In this document: positions 37,101 through 45,964 of the stretch, piece after piece
Position numbering within the stretch: the stretch's first letter is position 1
Layout: the number at the start of each line of letters is the position of its first letter
Assembly (NCBI GenBank): GCA_013076295.1
Contig: RQOL01000660.1
Location: 6,407,796-6,471,795 of the forward strand
From: Sanderia malayensis
Taxonomy: Eukaryota > Cnidaria > Scyphozoa > Semaeostomeae > Pelagiidae
Length of the DNA: 64,000 nt
Direction of reading: 5' to 3'
Translations under genes and position numbers: made by a program
Notes under the pieces: generated by a model
Told to the model about the DNA's origin: nothing
The model's input: the letters and a program-made list of their open reading frames with translations, nothing else
Database searches by the model: none

Positions 37101-40100
37101 GTCGAATGGTGAATATCTTTCTTAAACCATTTGCAAAAAGAAGTAGCACTCTTTAGCGGCAATAAAAAAAATTATATTCAGTTCAAAACCTCTTGTCCGA
37201 TTTCAAGAGTTTGATAGCTTTGTTGACATTTTATTCCAGCAGTTGTTCCCACTCGATATACTATAACTTGTCATTCACAACGAAATGAAACTCAAAACTG
37301 CGAACTTTCGATTCCAACGCTTCGAAGGACACATTGTCATTTACGAAATTTGATAGCCATATGTTGACTTTTGTCAGATTTCAGGACTTGCATGTTTGCG
37401 ATTAAAGACAAACATAAATAAACATAGCAAAGCTAATATAACAATGTTTAAGCTTCTGACAAAGAACATCTACTTGACCCATATCGTCTAAAGTTATTTA
37501 CCATGTGAACACAAAATATTTCACCATTTTAAAATTTGTTACCTTGGCCAAGTGCAAAGGCAGTTGTGGCTTGAAAAATGCTCTGCAGCGAATAGTCTCT
37601 GCTGATTGGTTGATTGGCTTGGTCACTGCTATTTCGAGACTTGACATTGCGACTTGCAGCCTTCAATTTAACTATGGCGTTGAACATGTTTGTGACTTCG
37701 TGGAAAATTGTTTTTTTTTGCAATTAGGTAATATAGATAATATAGTTTTTGATAAGCCTTTCAATCTGTGTGTGTTAAAATCAATCTCTTCAGAATATTA
37801 ATTGGCCTCAAATCGTTTGAAGTCCGCCAATTGGTCTCAACAATGAACTGAAACTGTAAGCTTCAAGTTCAAGGCCAAAAATATTGTTTCAAAAATGTCT
37901 TTCGTGGATTCAGCAAAAACAAATTCCTTTGATTTTTCTAGCCAATTTATCTGCGTTAAATAAACTTTAATTGATTTTCCATCAACCGTGTTGAGTTGAT
38001 TTGCAACCCGAATGAACTTCTTCAAAATCCTGAACTTTGCCAAAAGTCAAAAAGTTTACATATCTGCTCAAATCAACGTAAACATATTGCAAACAGAAAC
38101 AAACGAGTCTTTTCAACCAGCAGTGGAAATTAAGCTGCGAAGAGTTTAAATAATCCTCAAATCTTTCGAGTTAATAACAAGCAAAGCTTCCACCTTTGAC
38201 CAATCGAATTCCTCAAACTAAATCGATTCGCACATAATTCCCAACTTTCCTCGTCCATGAAACTGCAGAGAATTAAAACGACCTTTGATGGAGTCAAAGT
38301 AGAACGCTTTGCGAAATCGCGTGAAATAATTTTTGACAGAGAATGCGGATTTATCATAATTAACATGCACACATATTTAATCAGCAAATGTTTGGCAGAA
38401 TAAGAAATCGACTTATTGTCTTAGGCGTCAACCTGATCTCCAAAACAATAGCCAACCTTGGTGCGGGCACCAAAATATCAATATTCATCGAGAAATATTT
38501 GACTTTTAGGACGCAATGTGTACACCGCAACAATGGTTTGCTCAACAATTATTGACAGATGAACAATTAAAAATGTTTTATTCCAATGTTGCGATGGAGG
38601 GAAATTATTGTTGTCGCTGCGGAGGAGATTCGACAGATTGCGGAAGAAAATATGAGTGGAAATGCGGTGGAGATGTTGAAGTTGAGCAGATAATAAGCGG
38701 GCATTGCGAAGCACAATGCGTGTGAAACTGCGGGGGAAATGTTCCAAATGATCAAATGAAATCTCACTTCAAAACGCAAACTTTAACTGATTCTTGATTT
38801 TGATTTTTAGTGAAGACCAAAACCAAACATGTCCCAAAACTGATATCAACCTTATTAAATGGGCAACAATTATTTGAGAATTAAATTGAAGAACAGGTAT
38901 CTTAACAAATACTGAATGGTTTCCATTCAAAAATAAACTACCATATTTCCTCTAATTAGCGCCCACCTTGCTGTCCCTCATTAGTATATGTATACTGTCT
39001 ACAAAAAACACTCCCGCTAACATTTCTATTTGCCACAGTTTTCCTCCACAAATTTCATGTTTTAAAAATACTAAATACTATTTTAGATTAGCATTTCATA
39101 AATTTAACTTACCTGCAACACAATCCCAAATCAACTGATACATAATTTAAAAATTTTACTAAATTCCGTTCGTTTAGTTTAAAACAGTGGCGTAGATAGA
39201 AACCCCTAAGAACACCCTAAAATCAAAAAGTATGAAATAAGCGCCTCCCTTGATTAACCGCCCAGGGTGGTTAATAGAATTCTTACATTTTCACTGTTTG
39301 GTTCAAATAATAGCGTAGGAACTCTTTAAGGCTGGAATGGAAAAATACTTTCATTTTCATCGGGTCATGAGCGTTTGGAAAATGCAATGCAGTCAAGATC
39401 AGCAGTTGAAGTTGATCTTGACTGCTTGATATTGAATAACATTCGGAACTATATAAGATATTATTCTTTTGTTTTTGAGGTTGTTTGATTTTAAAATTTC
39501 AGGACTTTGAAATAAGCGCCCCACTCTTTTAAGCGCCCCTTCTAATAAGTGCCCTCCCAATTTTGCAAAATATTTAATAAGTGCCCGGGCGGGGCGCTTA
39601 TTAGAGGAAATAAACTATATTTAAAATGCAAGTTTCTCAGCGCCTCTCCTTCCTTCAAAACCAAAAATTCTTTAAATGTTCTGCATATCATAGAGAAAAG
39701 CTTTCTCATTGCCTGTTCACACGAGGTCGCTTACTAGACCAGGTCACTAAGTGAATCCAGGGACATAGCAAGCATCTAGAAAGTGGGGGGGGGGCTGATT
39801 AAAGATAGAGCACATGGCCATTCCTACTTTTGGGTTTTGAAGAAACACTTTGGCATAGTTTGCCAAAAGAAGGGAACATGGTCCCTCTGGACCCACAGGT
39901 TCTATGTCCCAGATTAAAAATCGAATGCTAATGTTTTTCTCCCAGCAGGCAGGACAGGCTATTCTCAATTCTATTATTGGAACACTTCATGTTGTATTAA
40001 ATAGTTGACTGATACTGATGGTGGGTCTTTAACTGTATGCAGTAGTAGGCAATTCAATTCAATGGTATATAGACCGAGCCAAGCAAGGCAGCTATCAACT

Positions 40101-40453
40101 GTTGTTACTGCCGTGTTGTCCTTATTACACAAACATTAGGTATTAAATCACGCAAAAAAGCTTTCCTTCTTTCCTGGCTGAATAACAATCAAAATCAAAA
40201 TCACATAGGATCATAACCATTATCAAATTAAACCGGTAAAGTTGTCAGCGTGACAATCTGTTACGCTGATAACTTTATACCAACTGACAATAATAATAAA
40301 TTAAGACGTAGACAAACCTGCTTCGTCCGTTTCTGATTGAGTCAAGGATGAAACACTCGCCATGGGCCTGGATTTTGACTTGTCCATTTCATTTTTATCA
40401 TTTGCACCATGGCTTGACGACAAGCCCTTCCCGGCTGTACTTTTCTTTGCCAT
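22182..40453 (-). CDS. LRRC71: Leucine-rich repeat-containing protein 71
   Basis: Exons from the stop upward: 22182-22298, 22735-22865, 23221-23329, 23836-23936, 24662-24707, 25017-25074, 25741-25808, 26404-26481, 27135-27218, 27725-27872, 28578-28649, 29240-29314, 29857-29932, 30491-30679, 31759-31920, plus a first exon (40318-40453 or an alternative listed separately). All phases agree; with the distal first exon the protein is 549 residues, close to human LRRC71. Landmarks in order: FEKDFTELCQRNDLAPIRV, YLKELYIKGWKVEPKI, SLWSAGLTDETLETLAKAL, then LRR strands (DLCLDGN, IQNLSLRNCYVNDIGAENIG, LLTLNLCFNKI, GLRMNRSLLSLNLGSN), FALTHKEVVQRRLLL, a Lys-rich linker, WIPGNRSLINLNLARNKIT, GLMRLSLQRNSF, VTRDPF. 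Family members are expressed in ciliated and germ cells; the exact role is poorly known. Introns hold many minisatellites and MITEs. Confidence 0.9.
23306..23640. repeat. Intronic repeat, 100-bp period, copies of an exon edge
   Basis: About 3.5 copies of a roughly 100-bp unit. Units 1 and 3 carry 'gaattcaaagagttcaggagtctgaataaa', which includes the acceptor and first codons of the LRRC71 exon ending at 23329. Units 2 and 4 carry the variant gattttacga, so the repeat is a dimer. Translating units yields short artificial frames. Confidence 0.7.
23975..24560. repeat. Degenerate minisatellite, unit about 22-24 bp
   Basis: Many variants of 'agaatcaagaagatacaaagcag' fill the LRRC71 intron between 23936 and 24662. 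Confidence 0.7.
25226..25462. mobile_element. Possible short inverted-repeat element
   Basis: 'atttctggggtaaggg' near 25235-25250 is matched in inverse orientation by 'cccttacccccagaaat' near 25440-25457. The interior shows no coding capacity. Lies in an LRRC71 intron. Confidence 0.4.
25809..26403. other. LRRC71 intron, no gene seen
   Basis: Purine-rich tract (aagaagaaca... near 25855-25900) and tgtacaac/ccaggacc words. Overlapping long frames on both strands here lack support. Confidence 0.35.
26645..27000. repeat. 23-bp minisatellite, about 15 copies
   Basis: Unit 'gatagctgtaaactaaggcaata' in tandem with few substitutions (gtaatgg and gcaacag variants), decaying toward 27080. In the LRRC71 intron between 26481 and 27135. 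Confidence 0.85.
27219..27320. repeat. Short tandem repeat of 25-27 bp
   Basis: 'gaagaagaaagtaaattgtagaa' occurs three times directly after the GLRMN exon acceptor; looser 'aaagaatttaaaaag' repeats follow to about 27640. Confidence 0.65.
28286..28476. mobile_element. MITE with tacagtcaa ends
   Basis: The left end is tacagtcaaatctgcatag; the right end, gacagagttgactgta, is its approximate reverse complement. TA flanks suggest a Tc1/mariner-type target duplication. The interior includes 'agttcgagc' words typical of such MITEs. It lies in an LRRC71 intron. Confidence 0.55.
29129..29215. mobile_element. Short MITE remnant
   Basis: 'gtcctcgattaagcccccgg' pairs with 'gcgggggcttaatcc' and a terminal 'ttacggtat'. 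Same general family as the element at 17464 but with 'aagccccc' in place of 'aacgcccc'. Confidence 0.55.
30081..30230. mobile_element. MITE-like element with 'actcgaa' motifs
   Basis: Begins tacagtaaaattccgatgg and contains 'ggataactc', 'gataactcgagc', 'taactcgaac' and the inverse 'ggttcgagttattgg'. It is related in style to the element at 28286. Confidence 0.45.
30240..30430. repeat. Direct repeat, unit about 80 bp
   Basis: 'gatgtttagtttgctatata' followed by 'gaagttcgttatatgagggc' and 'attgtatactatgaagcagtt' occurs two to three times, the last copy cut off at the donor side of the exon at 30491. Confidence 0.65.
30770..31200. repeat. Direct repeats of about 120 bp
   Basis: 'caagcagttgtaagttgatagactcacaa', 'cttgctctgtttttacaaggaatgaatgt' and 'ctagagttgagcatagataaatca' recur about four times with small changes. 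In the LRRC71 intron. Confidence 0.65.
32200..32256. repeat. 19-bp minisatellite, left part
   Basis: Copies of 'acatttctatacaacagac', interrupted at 32256 by the element below and resuming at 33389. Confidence 0.75.
32257..33388. mobile_element. DNA transposon inserted in a minisatellite
   Basis: Ends are caggcgcggatctag (left) and ctggatccgcccctg (right), imperfect inverted repeats of the 'caggggcggatccag' type. The flanking 'acttc' is present on both sides (32252-32256 and 33389-33393), and removing the element restores the satellite unit, although satellite context makes the target duplication ambiguous. Inside, 'gagcacccataaagatg' and its inverse 'ttatgggtgctc' repeat several times. No intact transposase, so non-autonomous. 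Confidence 0.65.
33389..33800. repeat. 19-bp minisatellite, right part
   Basis: At least 14 copies of 'acatttctatacaacagac' with tatgc/tatac and acatt/acact variants, denser before 33655 and sparser to 33800. A stop-free frame across it is an artefact of the unit length. Confidence 0.85.
34291..34405 (-). CDS. LRRC71: LRRC71 alternative first exon (proximal)
   Basis: ATG at 34405-34403; 38 codons plus one base, then a gtatgt donor. It encodes MATERRSAGSSRQQHRRSII and then SPKKQFSDKEISVLLSSG. Its phase-1 end fits the acceptor of the exon at 31920. No splice acceptor precedes the ATG, so it is a first exon. This is the nearest of four candidates. Confidence 0.6.
34406..35107. other. No gene seen between candidate first exons
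   Basis: AT-rich; would contain the promoter for the proximal LRRC71 start. No clear TATA element can be singled out in this base composition. Confidence 0.3.
35108..35150 (-). CDS. LRRC71: LRRC71 possible short alternative first exon
   Basis: ATG at 35150-35148, 14 codons (MTFYADQSEAAQIS) plus one base, donor gtatgtt. Phase 1, the same as the other candidates. Short enough to arise by chance. Confidence 0.3.
35151..36344. other. No gene seen; scattered diverged repeats
   Basis: 'aggtccatttagtccattgttgataaacaatac' type words recur near 35790, 35920, 36020, 36130 and 36220, a loose repeat with a period of roughly 100 bp. No coding exon. Confidence 0.4.
36345..36459 (-). CDS. LRRC71: LRRC71 alternative first exon (middle)
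   Basis: ATG at 36459-36457; 38 codons plus one base; donor gaag/gtaaat. It encodes MLRAPQQGSSRRRRSSAQHS and then ISPAMRKKLQELSEVKAE. Same length (115 bp), phase and Arg/Ser-rich-then-ISP layout as the exon at 34291-34405, which suggests the two arose by duplication or serve the same purpose. Confidence 0.5.
36460..38940. other. No gene seen
   Basis: About 2.5 kb of AT-rich sequence with only short frames in all directions. Around 38595-38700 the + strand holds a run of 'gcggaggagat'/'gcggtggagatg' words that reads AAEEIRQIAEENMSGNAVEM in one frame before two stops, possibly a decayed coding piece. Confidence 0.3.
38941..39613. mobile_element. MITE, second subfamily (tatttcctctaatwagcgcc)
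   Basis: The left end ccatatttcctctaattagc continues into gcccacc; the right end is the inverse, ggggcgcttattagaggaaat. Internal 'aagcgcc' and 'ttaaccgccc' words at 39231-39275 and 39515-39560 suggest a compound or internally repeated element. The ends are less conserved than in the 17464 copy. Confidence 0.65.
39620..40317. other. No gene seen
   Basis: Contains a g-run at 39783-39792 and palindromic 'aaagttgtcagcgtgac...ttacgctgataacttt' near 40230-40275. No exon supported. Confidence 0.35.
40318..40453 (-). CDS. LRRC71: LRRC71 distal first exon
   Basis: ATG at 40453-40451; 45 codons plus one base; donor gcag/gtttgt. It encodes a hydrophilic Lys/Ser-rich start (MAKKSTAGKGLSSSHGANDK) ending SLTQSETDEA. 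The phase and the Lys-rich, then acidic composition resemble the N-terminus of LRRC71 in other animals, so this may be the ancestral first exon. Confidence 0.5.
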
Positions 40454-40840
40454 ATTTAAATTTCACCATTCAGCTATTAAAAAACATGAGTAAATCCTTT
40501 TCTTTGCAGAAACATCAAAAGAAAACGAAAAGTTATCTCCTGCTCATTTTAATTTTTACAAATTTTAACAACAAGAAGCCTAAGTTAACAAGTACTAACA
40601 TGAATCAAAACCATGTAAATGAAATTGTCAATAAAAACAACACATTGGTAATGGGAATAAGATGGGAAGGATTTCACTGCATACTATGACAAAGGCTGCC
40701 TTTGCAATGAAGGGGATGACCCCTTGACTTTGTAAGTTTCCAGGGAAACGAAGTCATCAGCGAGGCTAAACAAGGATTTCAGCGACATCCTCAAAGTCGA
40801 AACGGTAAAAGCATTGCGTTACCAAAATCAATGCAAAAAT

Positions 40841-42359
40841 GCAAACAGCAATGTAAAATTTTTCTTGAAATATATTTCAACCATCACGGTCATTGATAAT
40901 TACTAGAAATAGCTCTTGCTAGCACTGCCCGCAAACATTAAGTTCCTCGATGACGATAACACGGGGCGGATAGTTATTGCATTGGTTTTGTAAAACAATA
41001 CTTTGGAGTGACACTAGAGAATTTTGAAAGGCGGTGTTCAATCATGGGGATGTAAAGAAAACAAAGCAAAGATAAATTGTTTAAAATAGTGACCGAACAT
41101 TAATATAATAGAAAGATTAAAACAATGCAACAAAACTGTTGCTAATAATATTTAGTATGTCCTACGCGTGGGTTAATTCACAAGTAAGGCTGCAATTGTG
41201 GGTTCAGGGAGTACGGGAGGGAGGCACGGGAACATTTAAATTTCTGTCAAAAAATGAAGGATAATGCACCTAAATAAACTCTCTGGAATGAAAGCATCAT
41301 ACATATTTGATAAGAAAACGGAAGCTGAAGCCGTATCAAAGCCCTATTTATTGAGTGTTGCAGATATACTTGCAACCCTGGAACAAGAAGAATGCTGCTC
41401 TAATTGGTAATGATAAATTTGGTAAATGTGGTATATAGTTAGAATGTTAAAAGTGTGCAAAGTTTTTCATAGTTGGGAGTAATTTGTCTTTTGAAATTGA
41501 ACTGAAATGCGCACGTTCACATTGAAAAAACAGTAGGAACCTGTAGCAAGAAACAGCCACAGTACCAGTGGAAAATGGGTTGTTTGAAAGTTCATCAACT
41601 ATTAATAATTTGAAAAACCCCATTTGCTAACTTGGCAAATACAGCAACATTGATTTGAATAATTAAACTTTGTAATAGTTAAATAATAAGCATTACAAGA
41701 ATGTCCTTAACAATATATATATATATATAATGTATAGTAATAACATAATACCACTTTCCCTATGTGATAAAATGTGTCTTCTAAAAACGAACCTGTAATA
41801 TTAGGAACTCAAAATGAGAAATAAACGAGTGTAAACTCTTTTGAAACATTTTCTGTGTTATATCGTAATTGGGTAGCAGCCTGTGTGAAAGCCTGTGTGG
41901 ATACTGAGAATTGATTGTTGAAAGAAAGATTGTGACACTTGATTGATTTATCCGTTGTTTCCAAGTGCATTTGATTGATTGTTGCCATAACAGCACAAAA
42001 ATTGACTTACAATAAAATTGATTGACAGTTGTCATGGCAGCAAAAAAGTGACAAAATCTGCTGATAAAGTGACAAAATCTGCTGACAACATGAACAGAAG
42101 CTTCCATATGCTCCTAAAACGCGGGGCAGACTATAAGCCCTTCACTCGCGCGCTATCGCGCGCTCGTTGCGGGCAATAACTCTACCATTTTTATTGTTTT
42201 ATTGTTTTATTGTAGAAAATAATTAAATACCATTTTATGCATTTCTTTTGTTTAAATTTGTTAACGTAAATCTGATTTTAACATTTTGTTCATTTATTGA
42301 TTGAGAATGACCGTGATGGTCGAAATATATTTCAAGAAAAATTTTACATTGCTGTTTGC
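40841..42359. mobile_element. Element bounded by long inverted repeats
   Basis: The left arm 40841-40894 and right arm 42307-42359 are inverse copies (gcaaacagcaatgtaaaatt...ccatcacggtcat) with a single mismatch over about 54 bp, and similarity continues weakly outside. The interior has no intact ORF, contains an (AT)n tract near 41718-41740, and near the right end a CG palindrome gcgcgc-tatc-gcgcgc (about 42148-42163). Confidence 0.6.
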
Positions 42360-43507
42360 AATTTGGCATTGATCCTCAAAGTCAGCATTAATTTATATAA
42401 CATATGCAAACATCTTTTATGGAAGAGTTACTGACCTTCACCTTATGATCTTTTATAATGTGAATTTCGGGAGCTATTAACAGCTACCATCTTCAGACAT
42501 AATGGCGGTTGGCTGAATTGCGTCTCTTTTGGAACGATTCGCGTTCTTCGGTCGAACTTCGCCATCTGCAAAAGCTGCGATTGATTGCCATTGCCAATAT
42601 CAATCTCTTCTCCTGTTGCAGATCCTCTCCTATCCCAGTAATTTTTCCAGCGCGGTACAAACCTGGTTCTTTTTCCTCCAATCCTGAAAGAAGCTCCTCC
42701 ATGATTGAGAAGATAGATGTACACCAGTGTCTCTGTTCGTACCATCTACTTCGTTTGGGCCAGTCTTAACACATTGTATCTCCAGTGTCTCTGATATTTT
42801 TCGAGGAAAATAGCGGTCTTCTCTCTGTAGAGTTGTTTTAATTCAACAACAAAATGGCGGGAAAATGCCGAAGCTGTGAGAAAAGTTAAAATAAATGTAA
42901 TTCAATAAATTTTCCCGCTTTTCCAAAACATTGACAAAAAAGTCCTTACCAATTGAATGTTCTTGTATATAGGTCTCGCACATATTAAGGTAAAAACTGC
43001 TTTTCGTTTGACAGTTGCAATTCATCAAGACTTGTTGTATTCATGATTATGAAAAACAATACACAGAGTTTGCTAGTAATCTGCAGGTATTCACCACCAA
43101 TTAATATAGCAAAAGGCATCTCGTGCATTATTACATATAAAACTACATGCTTAACAAGGTAACAGGTGCTAAATTAATTTATAAATTTCATTTTTAAATA
43201 AATTTCAGTGCTTTAAGAAAAGTAAATTTCAGGGTTTCTGATAAAGTGAATTTCATTGAAGTATTATGTGACTAAATACTTCATGAAGAATGAAGATGTG
43301 ACTTGCTTCTTTGAAACGCTTTTTCAAAGGAGCTAATGACATTTCGTTTCTCCCACCTTTGCGGCCTTATCCTTCAAGCTGTTGTAATACACACGATACG
43401 ATCATTTATATGCGAAAGATCCTTATTTTAGGGTAGTTTGCTAAGTGAACTTCAGTGTTTAAAAAAGATTGACTCAGTGTCTCCGAGAAAGTTAATTCCA
43501 TTAAAGT
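42360..43507. other. No firm gene
   Basis: Two overlapping minus-strand frames at 42443-42745 compete in different frames and neither has splice support. The rest is AT-rich. Confidence 0.3.
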
Positions 43508-43714
43508 ATGCTACAACAGAGATGTAACAATCAAAAATCAAACAATCAATCGGTTTGCGTCACACAAGCGCAGAATATAATGAGTCAGCCAGCAGTCAGT
43601 AAGCCAAATATTGCTAACCTCATCCGGCAAGCAAATCGTCATCGCGAAAAGCTAAGACCGAAGGAGCCAAATGACATAAACTTAACAAGCAACGGCTTCC
43701 AGCTAAGCATTTAG
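43508..43714 (+). mobile_element. Transposase N-terminal-like fragment (MULE/FLYWCH type)
   Basis: A 68-codon frame whose centre, NIANLIRQANRHREKLRPKE followed by PNDINL, resembles the 'L.R..NR.R....P..P..L' linker that follows the FLYWCH finger in Mutator-like element proteins. It ends soon after; no transposase core follows. Confidence 0.35.
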
Positions 43715-44095
43715 TACTGAGCCCGAGTTGAAATTGCTCATAAAAAGTATGCGTGTATGCTGATTCTTCTGCTAAACTCAGAGAAGCGAGATTCGTGTCA
43801 TTACAGGCACAACCTCGCCTTAATATTCCACACTAATATTATTAACAAAACACTGATATTAATATTTAGTATCATACTTAATACTTGCATTAACATTATT
43901 TATTTCTTTATTATTTACAATTTTTTTCCTTCTTGTGCATATTCTTCTCTTGTTTATTGACACATTTTTATTCCTTCGAAAAGCACACAATCGTTTATAA
44001 TTTTCTCAAGCACATGAAACCCGCTGAAATCGCATGGGCCTATCATAGGTTTGAAATTTCTCAGCCTGTTTTACATCAGTAAAGTAAATGGGTTT

Positions 44096-44325
44096 ATCTG
44101 CAGAAAAACCCACTTTATCTGAAAAACCCACTTTTTCTGCAGAAAAACCCACTTTTTCTGCAGAAAAACCCAGTTTATCAGAAAAACCCACTTTTTCTGT
44201 TAGATAAAATGGGTTTTTCAGAAAAAGTGGGTTTATCTGCAGAAAACGTGACTTATTGCAGAAAAAGTGGGTTTTTCTCCAGATAAACCCACTTTATCTG
44301 AGAAAAAGTGGGTTTATCTGATTAT
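44096..44325. repeat. Palindromic cluster of a 16-bp motif
   Basis: 'aaacccactttttctg' and its inverse 'cagaaaaagtgggttt' occur about five times on each side of a centre near 44200, separated by tgcaga (PstI-like) or tta words. The whole block can fold into one long hairpin. No coding capacity. Confidence 0.85.
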
Positions 44326-44364
44326 GGTGATATCCGCTTGCCATAAGATCCTAGCAATCCTTCC

Positions 44365-45015
44365 ATGGAGACATGTGAGAAATTTCGCTATAGAAAATAT
44401 CAAAGAACCAACAACGGAGCGATTCTGAGAAATGGGAAATGCGTACTTAATGAAACTGGTGAAAAGAGAAATGTTGTTGGTGACGAACGGGAAAAATTGG
44501 TTTTGATCACAAATGTTGTCGACTTCAGATATGATAACTATCGCAACAACATGCATTGGCTACTAGAGAGAACTCAGACTTCTTTTCACGTCGATGTTGA
44601 GCAAGCTTTGGAAGCCCGAATGACAGAAATCATACACACGCTGCAATCTAATTTGGAAAACAACATCATTGAAAGTATTCATGTTTTAGTCCAAGAAGCA
44701 GAATCCGTCAAGTTTTTACGAAGCCTGGGGCTTTCAAAAAGTGAAAAGATGGTTATTCAGATGGTGGAGAAAGTTACTATGTTTATGCAGTTTAGCTATG
44801 CTTGTAGATGCTTGAAGGATAGAATAGTTGTCATATGTCACCAAGATAATATTCTTGGAGCTGGCTGGAACAAATTACAGCCTAAGGTTTTGAAAAGCGA
44901 AAAGATTTTTTATTCATTGACACGGCATTCAGCCCTAGGCTCAAAGTGTTTTGCTTCCAGGGTATACAATTGCGGTCCAAATGAAACGTACACTGGTAGC
45001 CATGATGCGAAATAA
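44365..45015 (+). CDS. Glycosyltransferase-like protein fragment
   Basis: A 216-codon intronless frame. The C-terminal 150 residues have the layout of a little-studied nucleotide-diphospho-sugar transferase-like family: ALEARMTEIIHTLQSNLENN, then IIESIHVLVQEAE, a spacer, VTMFMQFSYACRCLKDRIVV followed by ICHQDN.LGAGW, and IFYSLTRHSA ... NCGPNETYTGSHDA. In that family the chain normally continues after GSHDA with a hydrophobic stretch; here a Lys codon and TAA follow at once. Likely a truncated or retrotransposed copy. It starts 40 bp after the palindromic cluster. Identification is by pattern from memory only. Confidence 0.5.
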   Translation: METCEKFRYRKYQRTNNGAILRNGKCVLNETGEKRNVVGDEREKLVLITNVVDFRYDNYRNNMHWLLERTQTSFHVDVEQALEARMTEIIHTLQSNLENNIIESIHVLVQEAESVKFLRSLGLSKSEKMVIQMVEKVTMFMQFSYACRCLKDRIVVICHQDNILGAGWNKLQPKVLKSEKIFYSLTRHSALGSKCFASRVYNCGPNETYTGSHDAK

Positions 45016-45169
45016 AAAACGAAACATTATTCAATGAAATCTGTGTGAAAAAACGTTTATATCTACAATACTTAGGCCTAAATGATATGAATTTGTTGAG
45101 AAGTATTGAACGACCAATGAATAAACTGAAAATCTCCGTTTTTTGTCAAGTTTACTTATTTTGGCATCA

Positions 45170-45275
45170 GTGAAGATTGGGGGGGCCAAATTGAGAGGGG
45201 GGCTTATTAAATTTTTCCTTCTAAAAAGGGGGGCTAATTAGAGAGGGGAGCTTAATTGAGAATTTACGGTATTTG
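45170..45275. mobile_element. MITE remnant
   Basis: 'ggggggccaaattgagagg', 'ggggggctaattagagagg' and a terminal 'aattgagaatttacggtatt' match the right half of the 'taccgtatttcctcg' MITE group. Confidence 0.5.
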
Positions 45276-45546
45276 ATGGATGATAACGGACGTTAGAAAA
45301 GCAGAATTGTCTTTTCTCTGCATTTATATGAATGCTTTAAAGTTGTTCTTTCTACTACTTGTGGTTTGGATAGCCTAATGCTTCTGAAAAGGATCGAATT
45401 CTGATTGATTATGATGCAATCAATATCTATTACGGCCACCACATTTGCCTTGTTTGCGATATAAAAAGCCTCTGCGATTTGTAGCGACCATGTGCGTTTT
45501 TTAGAAAACTGGTCACTTTAAAAACAATATTTTCTGTTCTACTCAC

Positions 45547-45643
45547 CGAACTCTGTTTCATACTTCACAACAGTGCCGTTGACTTCGATAGGTACAATAG
45601 TTGCAGTGAAAAATAATACAAATTTACAAAGAACAGCACACAT
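45547..45643 (-). CDS. Putative signal-peptide first exon of unknown gene
   Basis: ATG at 45643-45641; 32 codons plus one base; donor ttcg/gtgagt. The first 20 residues (MCAVLCKFVLFFTATIVPIE) look like a secretory signal, followed by VNGTVVKYETEF with a glycosylation sequon. Downstream exons were not found between 40.5 and 45.5 kb. It starts about 320 bp from the COX5A start in divergent orientation. Confidence 0.35.
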
Positions 45644-45964
45644 AAATTTTCATACGATCATTAACTGTTTTATTTCAACCGACAAGAATTTCCGACACAG
45701 TACTCATATAACATTTCAAGTAAAAGGGGCCACAGGCTACAAACCCCCTTGCCCCTGACACGTTTAGGTTGCGTGTGCTTAAACGTCAAACGCCATCCTG
45801 AGTTTTGTGGCGGGACAGTGGACAACAATAGTGGACAATGTGGACATGCGCACAACCTCCAATTTTCTTTCTTGCTTTCGCTTCGCCTCTCGCCATCATC
45901 ATACATAAACGAAAGGTTAGGCCGATTCTCTCTTGAGCAGCTTGGAAAAGGAAAGCGATTTGAA
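45644..45964. promoter_or_regulatory. Short divergent intergenic region upstream of COX5A
   Basis: A 321-bp gap between the COX5A ATG and the ATG of the putative minus-strand exon. Contains GC-rich words (gacacgtttaggttgcgtg, gcgggacagtgg, gacatgcgca) unlike the AT-rich surroundings. 'ggacatgcgca' resembles an NRF-1-type palindrome (inference). Confidence 0.35.

Noticed and set aside
38478..38779. Cysteine-rich + frame and opposing minus frames
   Set aside because: Caused by repeated gcggaggagat-type words; three competing frames and early stops.
42443..42745. Two overlapping minus frames (100 and 69 codons)
   Set aside because: Different frames over the same DNA, no donor or acceptor support, no recognisable family.
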